Assembly (NCBI RefSeq): GCF_001936575.1
Contig: NZ_MSMP01000029.1
Span: 1-64,000, forward strand
Source of the DNA: Tenacibaculum agarivorans
GTDB taxonomy: Bacteria > Bacteroidota > Bacteroidia > Flavobacteriales > Flavobacteriaceae
Direction: 5' to 3'
Length of the DNA stretch: 64,000 nt
The notes under the pieces were generated by a model that saw only the letters and a list, made by a program, of their open reading frames with translations, had not been told where the DNA came from and did not search any database. The first letter of the stretch is position 1, and the number at the start of each line of letters is the position of its first letter. A program made the translations under genes and the position numbers. This document shows positions 35,664-44,534 of this stretch, in pieces.

Positions 35664-36572
35664 ATGAAACAAAATAACGATACTACTTTTCTCGCTAAAT
35701 GGCTCTCAGGTGAATTATCTGATAGTGAGTTAAAAGAATTTGAGTCGTCTTCAGAATATCAGGAGTACCTTGAAATAACCAAAGCTCTTGAACATGCTGA
35801 ACTTCCTGATTATGATGTTGAAGCAAATTTAAATGCTACTTTTCACAAGATTGATTCACAAGAGCAAAAAAAAGTAAAAAGATTAATCCCATATTGGGCT
35901 ATTGGTATTGCCGCTAGTCTGGTACTTTGCTTAGGTATCTATACTTTTTTCAATACTAAAAACTATAGCACACAACTAGCTGAACAATTACAATTTGAAT
36001 TACCAGACGGATCAGAAGTAACGCTTAACTCCGCTTCAAATATTGAATTTGCAGCGTTAAACTGGAAGAAAAACCGAGAATTATCTTTACAAGGAGAAGC
36101 GTATTTTAACGTAAAAAAAGGACAAACCTTTACTGTAAATACAACTTATGGTAAAGTTACTGTATTGGGTACATCATTTACCGTAAATGCTCGTGACAAT
36201 TATTTTAATGTGATGTGTTATCATGGTAAAGTTAAAGTAATAACAACTAATAATGAACCTATTATTTTAACAAAAGGAAAAGCTTTTAGTTTACAGAAAG
36301 ATCAGACAGAAAATTATACTATTCAGCATACTACTCCTGAGTGGCTATCTGACCAAAGTTCATTTTATAACGTTTCAATTTTTGAAGTTGTACAAGAAAT
36401 TGAACGTCAATACAACATTACAATTTCTGGGAAACAAAACTTAAAGCAAGCTTATTTTACAGGACGATTTTCACATACTAATTTAGATACTGCATTAAAA
36501 ACAGTATTCACAGCTATGGGGATTCCTTATAACTTAGACAAAAATAAAAATGTAGTAATACAAAACTATTAA
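35664..36572 (+). CDS. FecR-type anti-sigma factor
   Basis: The protein is 302 aa. It has a cytoplasmic N-terminal part with an acidic sigma-binding style segment (LAKWLSGELSDSELKEFE). A single membrane helix lies at about residues 73-93 (YWAIGIAASLVLCLGIYTFF). The periplasmic FecR domain follows (ELPDGSEVTLNSASNIEF, ELSLQGEAYFNVKKG, GKVTVLGTSFTVNARD), then a C-terminal DUF4974-like domain (ISGKQNLKQAYFTGRFSHTN). It holds the sigma factor until the receptor signals. Its stop overlaps the start of the receptor gene by one base (TAATG), so translation is coupled. Confidence 0.95.
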   Translation: MKQNNDTTFLAKWLSGELSDSELKEFESSSEYQEYLEITKALEHAELPDYDVEANLNATFHKIDSQEQKKVKRLIPYWAIGIAASLVLCLGIYTFFNTKNYSTQLAEQLQFELPDGSEVTLNSASNIEFAALNWKKNRELSLQGEAYFNVKKGQTFTVNTTYGKVTVLGTSFTVNARDNYFNVMCYHGKVKVITTNNEPIILTKGKAFSLQKDQTENYTIQHTTPEWLSDQSSFYNVSIFEVVQEIERQYNITISGKQNLKQAYFTGRFSHTNLDTALKTVFTAMGIPYNLDKNKNVVIQNY

Positions 36573-38905
36573 TGAGATTTCTTTTTATCATTTTTATAGT
36601 ATCAATATCACTTCAAGTAAAAGGGCAGCAAAAAGTTAGGTTTGAAAATCAATCCATACAAACTGTTTTACAACAATTAGAAAACCAGTTTGATGTCCGC
36701 TTCTCGTATAATAATAGTGTATTACGAGAAAAAAACTTCAGCTACACAGGTACCAGTGACTTGAGTCGTATCTTAGAAGAAATACAACAACAATGTCTCA
36801 TTAATTTTGAATTTATAGATCCTAAAAATATCATAGTAACTCTCGAAAAAGATGTACTTTATTATGAAGATTTAGATGAAGTTACGGTAACATCGGAGTA
36901 CTTAACTTTTGGGTTTGATCAAAATCAAAATGATGGCTCCATTACCTTGAACCCTAAAAAGCAAGGCGTTTTACCAGGTTTAACGGAAGCAGATGTATTA
37001 CAAAGCTTACAATTAGTTCCTGGAATTTCTAGTCCTACCGAGTCTGCAACAAATATTCATATTAGAGGAAATACACCAGATCAAAATCTAGTGCTTTGGG
37101 ATGGTATTAAAATGTATCATCAAGGTCATTTATTTGGTATGATCTCTGCTTTTAATCCTAATATAACAGATCGTGTACAGGTATACAAAAGCGGAACTAG
37201 TGTTAAATATAGTGAACATATATCTGGTGTAATTGACATGTATTCAGCAGACAATATTTTGCAAACGACCAATGTAGGAATTGGCGCTAATTTAACCACA
37301 GCAGACGCTTTTCTTAAAGTGCCTTTGATTAATGATAAGTTAGGTGTATTATTTTCTGCTAGACGTGCTTTAACTGATGTTTTTGATTCGCCTACCTATT
37401 CAAAATTAAAAGACAAAGTGTTTCAAAACACAAAAATTGAACAGAACAATGTCTTAGTACAAGAAGAAGATCTAAGAGTTTTGAAAGATCTCTTTTATTT
37501 TACTGATATTAATGCGAAACTATTGTGGAAAATTTCTGATCGTCAAAAAATAAGTTTTAGTAGTTTGTTTGTGAATAATACTTTAGACTACACCAGTGTT
37601 GATCTTGAAAATGAAGGTTCAAATGACAAGTTAAATCTTAAAAACAACGGTTTTAGTTTAACTTATGAAAATACATTGAATGAGCAGTGGAAAATCGCTA
37701 GTACTCTTCAATATTCTGATTATAACTCGGATTATAACTTAACTATTTTTAATAATGGAGATGATAGTTATAATAAAATCAACACAATACACGATTTTGG
37801 TGCTTTAGTACAAACTCAGTATCACATCAATCAAAAATCTAATGTAACATTGGGCGCTGATTTTTCTGATCATAAAGTCAACTTCAATATTAATTTCCCT
37901 CAAGATTCTTCAGAAAATGAATCAGAAAACAACACACTAAAAACTACGAGTATTTTTTCAGAGTATGCATTAGAATCAAAACTATGGAACTTAAGAGCGG
38001 GAGTAAGAGCTAACTTCTATTCCATAATAAACAAGCCCTATTTAGAACCTCGATTATATGTTGGATACCAACTCAATGATTTCAATAAGATTAATTTTTC
38101 TGTAGAAGTAAAAAATCAAACCTTAAGTCAGTTGGTTACTTTTGAATTTAATGAGCTTGGTTTAGACAATAATATTTGGACGTTGACTGACAATGATGAT
38201 ATTCCAATCTTAAGGAATTATCAATTGAATGCTGGATATAATTTCAATAAAAATGGATGGAAAATTGATATTGAAAGTTATTACAAACAAAATAAAGGAT
38301 TGACATCATTTACTAGAGGATTTAGTTCTTCATCTGTTCAAGATAATTATACGTCTGGAAATAGTGAAACGTATGGATTAGATGTATTAATTAAGAAAAG
38401 AATCAACCGATTTAGAAGTTGGGTAAGCTATTCTTTAAGTAAAACCGATTTTAGTTTTGAAAACCTACAGTCAGCTACATTTCCCGGCAATTTTGATCAA
38501 CGTCATGTAATTACTTTTGCTGGCTCTTATAAACTTCGAAAATTACAGTTCTCTTTAGGGTGGTACTTAGCTACAGGTAAGCCTTTTTCTAAACCTGACG
38601 ATATAAACTCTTTTACAAATGATGACAACGAAATTGAAAATTTGTTAGAATTTGAAAGTTTAAATAACAATAGATTACCAACATATCATAAATTAGACAC
38701 AAGTATTACCTATGATTTTAAAATTGGACGCTCTAAATCAATAGACTCTCGTGTTGGTGTTTCTCTTTTAAACATTTACAATCGTAGGAATGAACTTGAT
38801 CGTTTTTTTGATATAGAGGACAATGCTTCTCAAAATGAAATTACACAACAGACTATAGTGGGATTAGGCATTACTCCTAACTTTTTATTTCGTATTTCTT
38901 TTTAA
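36572..38905 (+). CDS. TonB-dependent receptor with STN signalling domain
   Basis: The protein is 777 aa. It has a signal peptide (MRFLFIIFIVSISLQVKG) and an STN domain at about residues 20-90 (KVRFENQSIQTVLQQLE), the domain that contacts FecR. A plug follows at about 105-225 (EADVLQSLQLVPGISSP, NIHIRGNTPDQNLVLWDGI, HISGVIDMYS), then a 22-strand-type outer-membrane barrel ending in NFLFRISF. There is no carboxypeptidase-like domain before the plug and no SusD partner next door. The likely role is a ligand-sensing importer in the outer membrane controlling the upstream sigma factor. The ligand is unknown; the linked amide-bond enzymes hint at a peptide-like compound. Confidence 0.95.
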   Translation: MRFLFIIFIVSISLQVKGQQKVRFENQSIQTVLQQLENQFDVRFSYNNSVLREKNFSYTGTSDLSRILEEIQQQCLINFEFIDPKNIIVTLEKDVLYYEDLDEVTVTSEYLTFGFDQNQNDGSITLNPKKQGVLPGLTEADVLQSLQLVPGISSPTESATNIHIRGNTPDQNLVLWDGIKMYHQGHLFGMISAFNPNITDRVQVYKSGTSVKYSEHISGVIDMYSADNILQTTNVGIGANLTTADAFLKVPLINDKLGVLFSARRALTDVFDSPTYSKLKDKVFQNTKIEQNNVLVQEEDLRVLKDLFYFTDINAKLLWKISDRQKISFSSLFVNNTLDYTSVDLENEGSNDKLNLKNNGFSLTYENTLNEQWKIASTLQYSDYNSDYNLTIFNNGDDSYNKINTIHDFGALVQTQYHINQKSNVTLGADFSDHKVNFNINFPQDSSENESENNTLKTTSIFSEYALESKLWNLRAGVRANFYSIINKPYLEPRLYVGYQLNDFNKINFSVEVKNQTLSQLVTFEFNELGLDNNIWTLTDNDDIPILRNYQLNAGYNFNKNGWKIDIESYYKQNKGLTSFTRGFSSSSVQDNYTSGNSETYGLDVLIKKRINRFRSWVSYSLSKTDFSFENLQSATFPGNFDQRHVITFAGSYKLRKLQFSLGWYLATGKPFSKPDDINSFTNDDNEIENLLEFESLNNNRLPTYHKLDTSITYDFKIGRSKSIDSRVGVSLLNIYNRRNELDRFFDIEDNASQNEITQQTIVGLGITPNFLFRISF

Positions 38906-38968
38906 TTGTAACTAAATTCATCAGTAGGATATAATAAACTATTTCTTCTAAAATCAGAAGCGACGTAA

Positions 38969-39928
38969 TTAAACTACACCGCTATTCCAAACAGGAAGAT
39001 TTAATATTTGGCTAATTTTTACCATATCACTTAAGATGAAAGTTTTATCGCCATGGTTTAATAAACTATAACGCTTGGCTTGTTTTGTAACCAAAATAAG
39101 TTCATAACAAGTGTAGCCGCCTCCTCTGTTTCCTTGTACAAATTTCTGTATGAGTTGTAATGCATGTAAATCTTTAAATTTCAACACCTTTCCTTCTACA
39201 TGAATTGTTTGTTCATTTTTATAAATACTAACTTTAGTGGATGTAGATTTGAATAATAGAAATAAGCCTGGTAGCATTATAGCTCCTCCTGACGTAAAAA
39301 ATAAGTTCCCTGCTTTACTAAAACCAATAGTTTCTTGGTTAAGCTGAATAGCTTCAGCAAACGACCATATTACTGGATTTATTCCTACAATGATAAATCC
39401 CCAAGCAATATATTTCATATAATTACTTGACACTATTTTATATCCAAAACTGACTTTTTTAAGGAATCGGGTCGCAAAGTTACTTCCTGAATTTTTTACA
39501 GCTCCCCAAGAAATTTGTTGTCCAATATTATCTGTATTAGGATTTGAAAAAGTAAAGTTTACTTGTTTGTTATTTGGAGATGTTTTTTTTCGTTTTATGA
39601 TATAACTAGAGCCAAAAAGAACTACTAAAATGCATAACACTATAATCACAGTACCTCCATGCTTATAATAACTGTATTTCCTTCTTGCTATTGCTGATCC
39701 GTGTGCACTAACCAAAAATTCTAAATTTTTAATTTCATTTTTGATAGTTACACTGGGAGAAACAATTTCTTTTAACGATTCTAATTTTTGAACGTTTGCT
39801 TCATGTTCAGCGATTTGTTTATCAAAGTTTATCGCAATCTTTTGTAATTCTGGAAATACTACAAAGAAAAACACACCTATAACAGGTAATAACACTAGCC
39901 ATGGGCTATTGATTGATATCTTTTTCAT
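38969..39928 (-). CDS. Uncharacterised multi-pass membrane protein
   Basis: The protein is 319 aa. Hydrophobic segments lie at about residues 9-26 (PWLVLLPVIGVFFFVVFP), 92-112 (VIIVLCILVVLFGSSYI), 172-190 (YIAWGFIIVGINPVIWSF) and 208-226 (LFFTSGGAIMLPGLFLLF). A coiled-coil-like stretch separates the first two. The C-terminal roughly 90 residues look like a small PH-type or DUF-like beta domain (KVSIYKNEQTIHVEGKVLKF). It converges with the TonB receptor gene and lies downstream of the lipoprotein gene with a 180-nt gap. I do not recognise the family. Confidence 0.8.
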   Translation of the reverse strand: MKKISINSPWLVLLPVIGVFFFVVFPELQKIAINFDKQIAEHEANVQKLESLKEIVSPSVTIKNEIKNLEFLVSAHGSAIARRKYSYYKHGGTVIIVLCILVVLFGSSYIIKRKKTSPNNKQVNFTFSNPNTDNIGQQISWGAVKNSGSNFATRFLKKVSFGYKIVSSNYMKYIAWGFIIVGINPVIWSFAEAIQLNQETIGFSKAGNLFFTSGGAIMLPGLFLLFKSTSTKVSIYKNEQTIHVEGKVLKFKDLHALQLIQKFVQGNRGGGYTCYELILVTKQAKRYSLLNHGDKTFILSDMVKISQILNLPVWNSGVV

Positions 39929-40016
39929 AATACGTTTTTTATTTTTTTAATTATTAATCACCTACTATAATTTTCTACTCTTCATAGCATGGGTACTTAA
40001 TATGTTTTTAAAAAAT

Positions 40017-40087
40017 GAGCAGAGGTATATTATTTTTGTTAGATATAGCATAAAGTATACTCACTCTTAATTATAACTCCTCTGCTC
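40017..40087. repeat. Long-range 9-bp inverted repeat
   Basis: GAGCAGAGG (40017-40025) and CCTCTGCTC (40079-40087) are perfect inverted repeats with a 53-nt spacer, just after the lipoprotein stop. TATA-rich extensions flank both arms. It could be a structured 3' end or simply chance. Confidence 0.4.
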
Positions 40088-40108
40088 CTCTACTAATTAA
40101 CTTTCAAT

Positions 40109-41269
40109 TTAATCTATAATCTTAACTGTTATATTCAATTTCGCAGGCTCTTGAATATCATCAATTATTATTGCCTCGTCTACAAATTTTGAATAAAAAA
40201 CAGCTGTCGTTTTATATTCCATATCAGGTAAATTGGCAGCTATCTGCAAATGTATATCAGCATTTTCACCTGGTTTCAAACCAAATGCAGGAAACATTCT
40301 CTGAGCCGTAATGAAATTCGTTGATGTATCAGGTATTTTATTTTCATATGTATTTGGTGCTTGATATTCTACTGGATGATTTCCAACATTTTTCCATTTG
40401 GTAACGCCAAGAAGAGTCTTGGTAGTAGTGCTTTGACCAACATCTGGAGGACTAACATCAGTATTTTCTAATTGAACGGGGTTTTTTATGTCTACAAAAA
40501 CGTCTACCCATTTTATTCTATTATTTATATCGTCTTTTAAAACAATGATGAAACTTTTTGGATATGCAAAATCAAAACTAGTTTCAGTAGACGGAAAAGG
40601 TGTATCTACATCTACTATAGGAGTAGAAGTATCTTGTGTGTAATACACTTTTTCTGCATCAAATGTAGCCGTTGGAGTTAAGTCAGAAAAATCTGTACCT
40701 TCTGGCACAAATAAATATATGGTTTGTTTATTCGGGTTATTAGGATCTGTAAATGTTTTTTCAACAATTACATCTTCTGATAATTGTGAATTTTTGCTTG
40801 CCTCAAACTTAAAATCTGTGATCGTTAATGTTGATGGAGTTGGAGGCGCTTCTGCTTCAATAGTTACTATATAATGTAATAACTCTTCGCTTTTATCCAA
40901 TACATTTACAATGGCATGTGTATGACTTTGTGATTCGTAAGAAAGAGCTGTATTACCACCAGGAATAACATCAAACTTACTTAGATTTAATTCATTTGAA
41001 GTAATATCTGCTTTTATATTCGATAAAAAGCTAGGATCAGATATAACAATGTTTATTTTACCATATTCAGTTTCCGTATTATTTTCAATTGTCGGTTGAA
41101 CGATTTCTATAGAAACTGGTGTAATTCCTAATAAAGGAAATCCAGTCAATTTTGCTTCTTCTAAGTTAATTGTACTTGAAGTCGTCGTGTCTTCCTCATT
41201 ACTACAACTGTTAAAAAATACAGTAAAAAAAGAGACGATTAAAGCTGTTAGAATTCTTTTGTTTTTCAT
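40109..41269 (-). CDS. Secreted lipoprotein with Ig-like/DUF5018-like domains
   Basis: The protein is 386 aa from the ATG at 41269 (MKNKRILTALIVSFF); a TTG 9 nt upstream is less likely given the promoter position. The signal ends in a lipobox (VFFNSCSNEED), so it is a lipoprotein. The middle part (about residues 150-260) follows the pattern of DUF5018-like domains in Bacteroidota lipoproteins (TIYLFVPEGTDFSDLTPTAT, then FDFAYPKSFIIVLKD). The C-terminal part is beta-rich (GLKPGENADIHLQIAANLP). It has its own promoter with the operator shared by the two BspA-type LRR genes upstream, so it is probably co-regulated with them. Its function is unknown. Confidence 0.88.
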   Translation of the reverse strand: MKNKRILTALIVSFFTVFFNSCSNEEDTTTSSTINLEEAKLTGFPLLGITPVSIEIVQPTIENNTETEYGKINIVISDPSFLSNIKADITSNELNLSKFDVIPGGNTALSYESQSHTHAIVNVLDKSEELLHYIVTIEAEAPPTPSTLTITDFKFEASKNSQLSEDVIVEKTFTDPNNPNKQTIYLFVPEGTDFSDLTPTATFDAEKVYYTQDTSTPIVDVDTPFPSTETSFDFAYPKSFIIVLKDDINNRIKWVDVFVDIKNPVQLENTDVSPPDVGQSTTTKTLLGVTKWKNVGNHPVEYQAPNTYENKIPDTSTNFITAQRMFPAFGLKPGENADIHLQIAANLPDMEYKTTAVFYSKFVDEAIIIDDIQEPAKLNITVKIID

Positions 41270-41294
41270 TTTTTTCAAAGTTAGATTTACACCG

Positions 41295-41343
41295 CAATTT
41301 TACTAAAAGTTGTCACTGACATCAACCCCCTAAACAGGGGGTT
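41295..41343 (-). promoter_or_regulatory. Promoter with C/G-rich inverted-repeat operator (lipoprotein gene)
   Basis: On the minus strand the inverted repeat AACCCCC-TAAACA-GGGGGTT (41324-41343, perfect 7-bp arms) overlaps a TTG -33 box (41323-41325). Then come 20 nt, and TAAAATTG (-7 box, 41295-41302). The ATG lies about 26 nt further on. The hairpin could be mistaken for a terminator, but the same layout precedes two other genes. Confidence 0.7.
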
Positions 41344-41409
41344 TTACTGTTAAATTTTACTACTTAAAATAGATCTCTAAACACACTTCTATTAACACTA
41401 ATTTTATAT

Positions 41410-44199
41410 CTACTTAATAAATCTTTTACGTACTTTACCTTTATCGAATTCCAATTCAACAATATATAATCCTTTAGACAAAATATCTATAATCACATCC
41501 TGTTTTATTCCACTCAACGCAATAGCTCCTGACATGTTATAAATTTTATAGTTTTCAAATTGAAGTGTGCTGGGGTATACTATTTTTAATTTATTTTGTT
41601 GTGTAAATACATAGACAGAAGTGTTTAAATTGAAATCTACAACACTTAATGTAGCATCTTCAGCAATCGTTTTAAAGTTTCCCCAATCTGCAGCAGTATA
41701 TACAGCTGTTGTTCCAGCAGGAATTACCAAATCAATGGTAAGACGGTCAGAAAAAACAGTATCAGCTAAACCTCCTGATATACTCCCATTTGTTATTGCT
41801 GGAGTATCTCCTAGAGCTATAACCTTAGTTAGAGGATTACTTGCAAAAGCTTCACTTCCAATATGTGCAACACTATCAGGAATGGTTATACTAGTTAATT
41901 GATTAAAATAAAAAGCACCTACTCCAATACTAGTTACACCTTCGGAAATAATTACATTAGTTAATAGATTATCTCTAAAAGCAAAATTTCCAATGATTTC
42001 AACATTACTAGGAATGGTTATCGTTTCTAATAGATTGTTTTGAAAAGCAAAAAAACCAATATCTCTAACACTATCTGGAATCTCCACATTAGTTAATTTG
42101 TTTTCCTCAAAAGCACTTTGTTTAATGCTTGTTACACTGTCAGGAATAGATATATTCACTAATTGATTATCTCTAAAAGTTGAACCTTCAATACTCGTTA
42201 TTTTATTAGGAATGACTATAGTCGTTAACTGATTGCCTCTGAATGCTGCTATTCCGATACTCGTTACACTATTTGGTATGCTAACATTCGTTAACTGGTT
42301 ACTTTTAAAAGCTACATCTCCAATACTGACAACACTATCAGGAATATCTACACTCTTCAATTCATTATCTACAAAAACAGCATCACCAATGCTGACTATA
42401 CTGTTTGGAAGAGTTACATTAGTCAATTTATTAGCCTCAAAAGCAGCATTTCCAATACTGATAACACCATGTGGAATGTCAACTTCAGTTAATTGATTAT
42501 GACTAAAGGCATCATCCCCAATACTAGTAACACTATCAGGAATAGTTATACTTTTTAATTGATTACGGCTAAAAATAAAACTTGTAATATTGGTAATACT
42601 ATTCGGAATATTTATACTTGTTAATTCATTTTGTGCAAAAGCTGCAATTCCAATGTTGGTAATACTACTTGGAATAATTACACTAATCAATTCATTAGCT
42701 TCAAAAGCAGAACTTTCTATACTGACTACATTACTGGGTATTGTTATGTTAGTTAATTTATTATTAAAGAAAGTTCTTTTACTAATACTTGTAACACCAT
42801 CTGGTATATTTACACTGATTAATTGATTACTTCTAAAAGCAGCGTCTCCAATATTAGTAACACCGTCTGGTATGGTTATACTAGTTAATTTATTACCTCT
42901 AAAAGCAGCATTTCCAATACTGATAACACTATCTGGAATGTTTACACTAGTTAACCCATCATTTTCAAAAGCTTTTTCTCCAATACCAGTAACAGTATAC
43001 GTTATTCCACTATTTTCAACTTGAGTAGAGATAACGAGATCTCCTGTATTGGTGTTGTCTTTTATTATGACATTAGTAGTACCAGAGATCACTTCATATT
43101 GTATATTATTAACTACAAAAATTAGAGAAAACCCTTCAGTTACAGATTTAAAATTTATCCATCCTACAGCTGTATATGCAGCTTTTGTACCTTCAGGAAT
43201 AACTAAGTCAATAGTAGGACGATTTGAAAAAATAGTATCAGCTAGACCTCCTGACATACTCCCATTTGTTATCGCTGGAGTATCTCCTAGTGCTATAACC
43301 TTGGTTAGAGGATTACTTGCAAAAGCTTCACCTCCAATATGTGCAACACTATCAGGAATGGTTATACTAGTTAATTGATTAAAATAAAAAGCACCTACTC
43401 CAATACTAGTTACACCTTCGGAAATAATTACATTAGTTAATTTATTACCTGAAAAAGCAGCATCTCCAATAGTAACAACACTACTTGGAATAGTTATATC
43501 CGTTAGCAAACTACCTTTAAATGCTCCCTCTCCAATACTAGTGACTCCTTCAGAAATAGTTATACTTGTCAATATATTATGTACAAATGCATAACTTCCT
43601 ATATGGGTAACACTTTCCGGTATTGTTACTGTTTGTAATTTATTATCATCAAAAGCTGCATCACCTATACTTGTGACACTATCCGGAATTATTAAACTAG
43701 TTAACTGATTACCTGTAAAAGCATAATTACCTATACTAGTAACACTATTTAAAATACTTATACTAGTTAATTGGTTGTTTAAAAAAGTACTGTTTTCAAT
43801 AGTAGTAACATTATTTGGAATACTTACACTACTTAATTGATTATTTGCAAAAGCGCTTTCTCCTATACTAGTAACACTATCAGGAATAAGTATACTAGTT
43901 AATTTATTACGACTAAAAGCAAAATCTCCGATACTTACAATACTATTTGGGATAGTTATACCAGTAAGCTCATCAAAATAAAAAGCACCATTTCCAATAC
44001 TTGTTACGGTATACACTACTCCACTATGTTCAACCTGTACTGGTATTATTACGTTCCCTTTATTCGTGTTAGCTGTTATTACGACTTCCTTACTACTACC
44101 TGAAATAACTTCATATTCTATATTATTAACTGTAAAGACTTGAGAGAATCCAACAAAAGTTATCAGTAAAGTAAAGATTACAAGTAGTTTTCTTTTCAT
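41410..44199 (-). CDS. BspA-type LRR surface protein with T9SS sorting domain
   Basis: The protein is 929 aa. It has a signal peptide (MKRKLLVIFTLLITFVGFSQ) and two halves, each opening with a FTVNNIEYEVISG-type domain. Each half has a run of 23-residue LRR_5 repeats (LTSITIPDSVTSIGDAAF) and closes with a DTPAITNG ... DLVIPEGT domain. The last roughly 75 residues are a type A T9SS sorting domain (YKIYNMSGAIALSG, then GLYIVELEFDKGKVRKRFIK). It should be exported through Sec, moved across the outer membrane by T9SS, and anchored or released. Such repeats usually bind proteins or surfaces. It has its own promoter with the shared operator. Confidence 0.95.
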   Translation of the reverse strand: MKRKLLVIFTLLITFVGFSQVFTVNNIEYEVISGSSKEVVITANTNKGNVIIPVQVEHSGVVYTVTSIGNGAFYFDELTGITIPNSIVSIGDFAFSRNKLTSILIPDSVTSIGESAFANNQLSSVSIPNNVTTIENSTFLNNQLTSISILNSVTSIGNYAFTGNQLTSLIIPDSVTSIGDAAFDDNKLQTVTIPESVTHIGSYAFVHNILTSITISEGVTSIGEGAFKGSLLTDITIPSSVVTIGDAAFSGNKLTNVIISEGVTSIGVGAFYFNQLTSITIPDSVAHIGGEAFASNPLTKVIALGDTPAITNGSMSGGLADTIFSNRPTIDLVIPEGTKAAYTAVGWINFKSVTEGFSLIFVVNNIQYEVISGTTNVIIKDNTNTGDLVISTQVENSGITYTVTGIGEKAFENDGLTSVNIPDSVISIGNAAFRGNKLTSITIPDGVTNIGDAAFRSNQLISVNIPDGVTSISKRTFFNNKLTNITIPSNVVSIESSAFEANELISVIIPSSITNIGIAAFAQNELTSINIPNSITNITSFIFSRNQLKSITIPDSVTSIGDDAFSHNQLTEVDIPHGVISIGNAAFEANKLTNVTLPNSIVSIGDAVFVDNELKSVDIPDSVVSIGDVAFKSNQLTNVSIPNSVTSIGIAAFRGNQLTTIVIPNKITSIEGSTFRDNQLVNISIPDSVTSIKQSAFEENKLTNVEIPDSVRDIGFFAFQNNLLETITIPSNVEIIGNFAFRDNLLTNVIISEGVTSIGVGAFYFNQLTSITIPDSVAHIGSEAFASNPLTKVIALGDTPAITNGSISGGLADTVFSDRLTIDLVIPAGTTAVYTAADWGNFKTIAEDATLSVVDFNLNTSVYVFTQQNKLKIVYPSTLQFENYKIYNMSGAIALSGIKQDVIIDILSKGLYIVELEFDKGKVRKRFIK
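41741..41965 (-). repeat. Intragenic duplicated block, copy B
   Basis: About 225 bp that is nearly identical to 43216-43441 in the same gene. The last roughly 110 bp of each copy differ by only about one base. It encodes the closing SGGLADTVFSD domain and the two adjoining LRR units. Confidence 0.85.
43216..43441 (-). repeat. Intragenic duplicated block, copy A
   Basis: Partner of 41741-41965, about 1.47 kb away in the same orientation. The surrounding repeats are much less alike, so this block was either duplicated late or kept alike by gene conversion. Confidence 0.85.
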
Positions 44200-44221
44200 T
44201 TTTTAAAATAGATTTGGAGAA

Positions 44222-44270
44222 CAATTTTACTGAAAGAAACATTTTGCGTCAATAACCCGATTAGGGGGTT
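44222..44270 (-). promoter_or_regulatory. Promoter with inverted-repeat operator (LRR gene 2)
   Basis: On the minus strand: AACCCCCTAATCGGGTT (44254-44270), TTG (44250-44252), 20 nt, TAAAATTG (44222-44229), then the ATG at 44199. The first 31 nt, from ACATAAAAC to ATTGACG, are the same as in the promoter at 47829. Confidence 0.75.
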
Positions 44271-44313
44271 TTATGTAGTTTTTTTTATTAAAAATGAAGT
44301 TGAAAAATAAAAA

Positions 44314-44347
44314 GCGAGATAGATTATATTTTCTATCTCGCTTTTTT
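44314..44347. terminator. Strong bidirectional terminator
   Basis: GCGAGATAGA (44314-44323) and TCTATCTCGC (44332-44341) form a perfect 10-bp stem with an 8-nt loop. T6 follows on the plus strand and TTTTTATTTTT on the minus strand. On the minus strand it ends the LRR gene 1 / 51-aa peptide transcript. Confidence 0.9.
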
Positions 44348-44365
44348 AGTTAGTTGTATATAGTA

Positions 44366-44521
44366 TTAAAATCCACTTCCTGGTGGTTCTGGACTAGCAG
44401 CTTGTGCTTTTTTAGGGTTTAAAATAAGATAGGTTCCCAATGCTGTTAATGCTGTGTACTTTCCATATTTTCCTATTTTTTCTAAAGCTTCTTTTCTATT
44501 TATATTTTTCGATGTTTTCAT
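44366..44521 (-). CDS. 51-aa small peptide downstream of LRR gene 1
   Basis: The ORF runs from an ATG, 13 nt after the LRR stop and before a strong terminator, so it should be co-transcribed. The N-terminus is basic (MKTSKNINRKEALEKIGKYG). It has a short hydrophobic segment (YTALTALGTYLILNP), then KKAQAAS and an acidic, Pro/Gly-rich tail (PEPPGSGF). AQA-A could be a signal-peptidase site, leaving a roughly 10-residue peptide. I recall short proteins of this style in other Flavobacteriia near surface-protein genes, but know of no function. It is too short for most gene finders. Confidence 0.75.
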   Translation of the reverse strand: MKTSKNINRKEALEKIGKYGKYTALTALGTYLILNPKKAQAASPEPPGSGF

Positions 44522-44534
44522 ACTTCTATATTAA

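Noticed and set aside
41324..41343. C/G-rich hairpin as an intrinsic terminator
   Set aside because: It lies at the same place relative to a promoter as two sister sites and is not followed by a long T-run, so an operator fits better.
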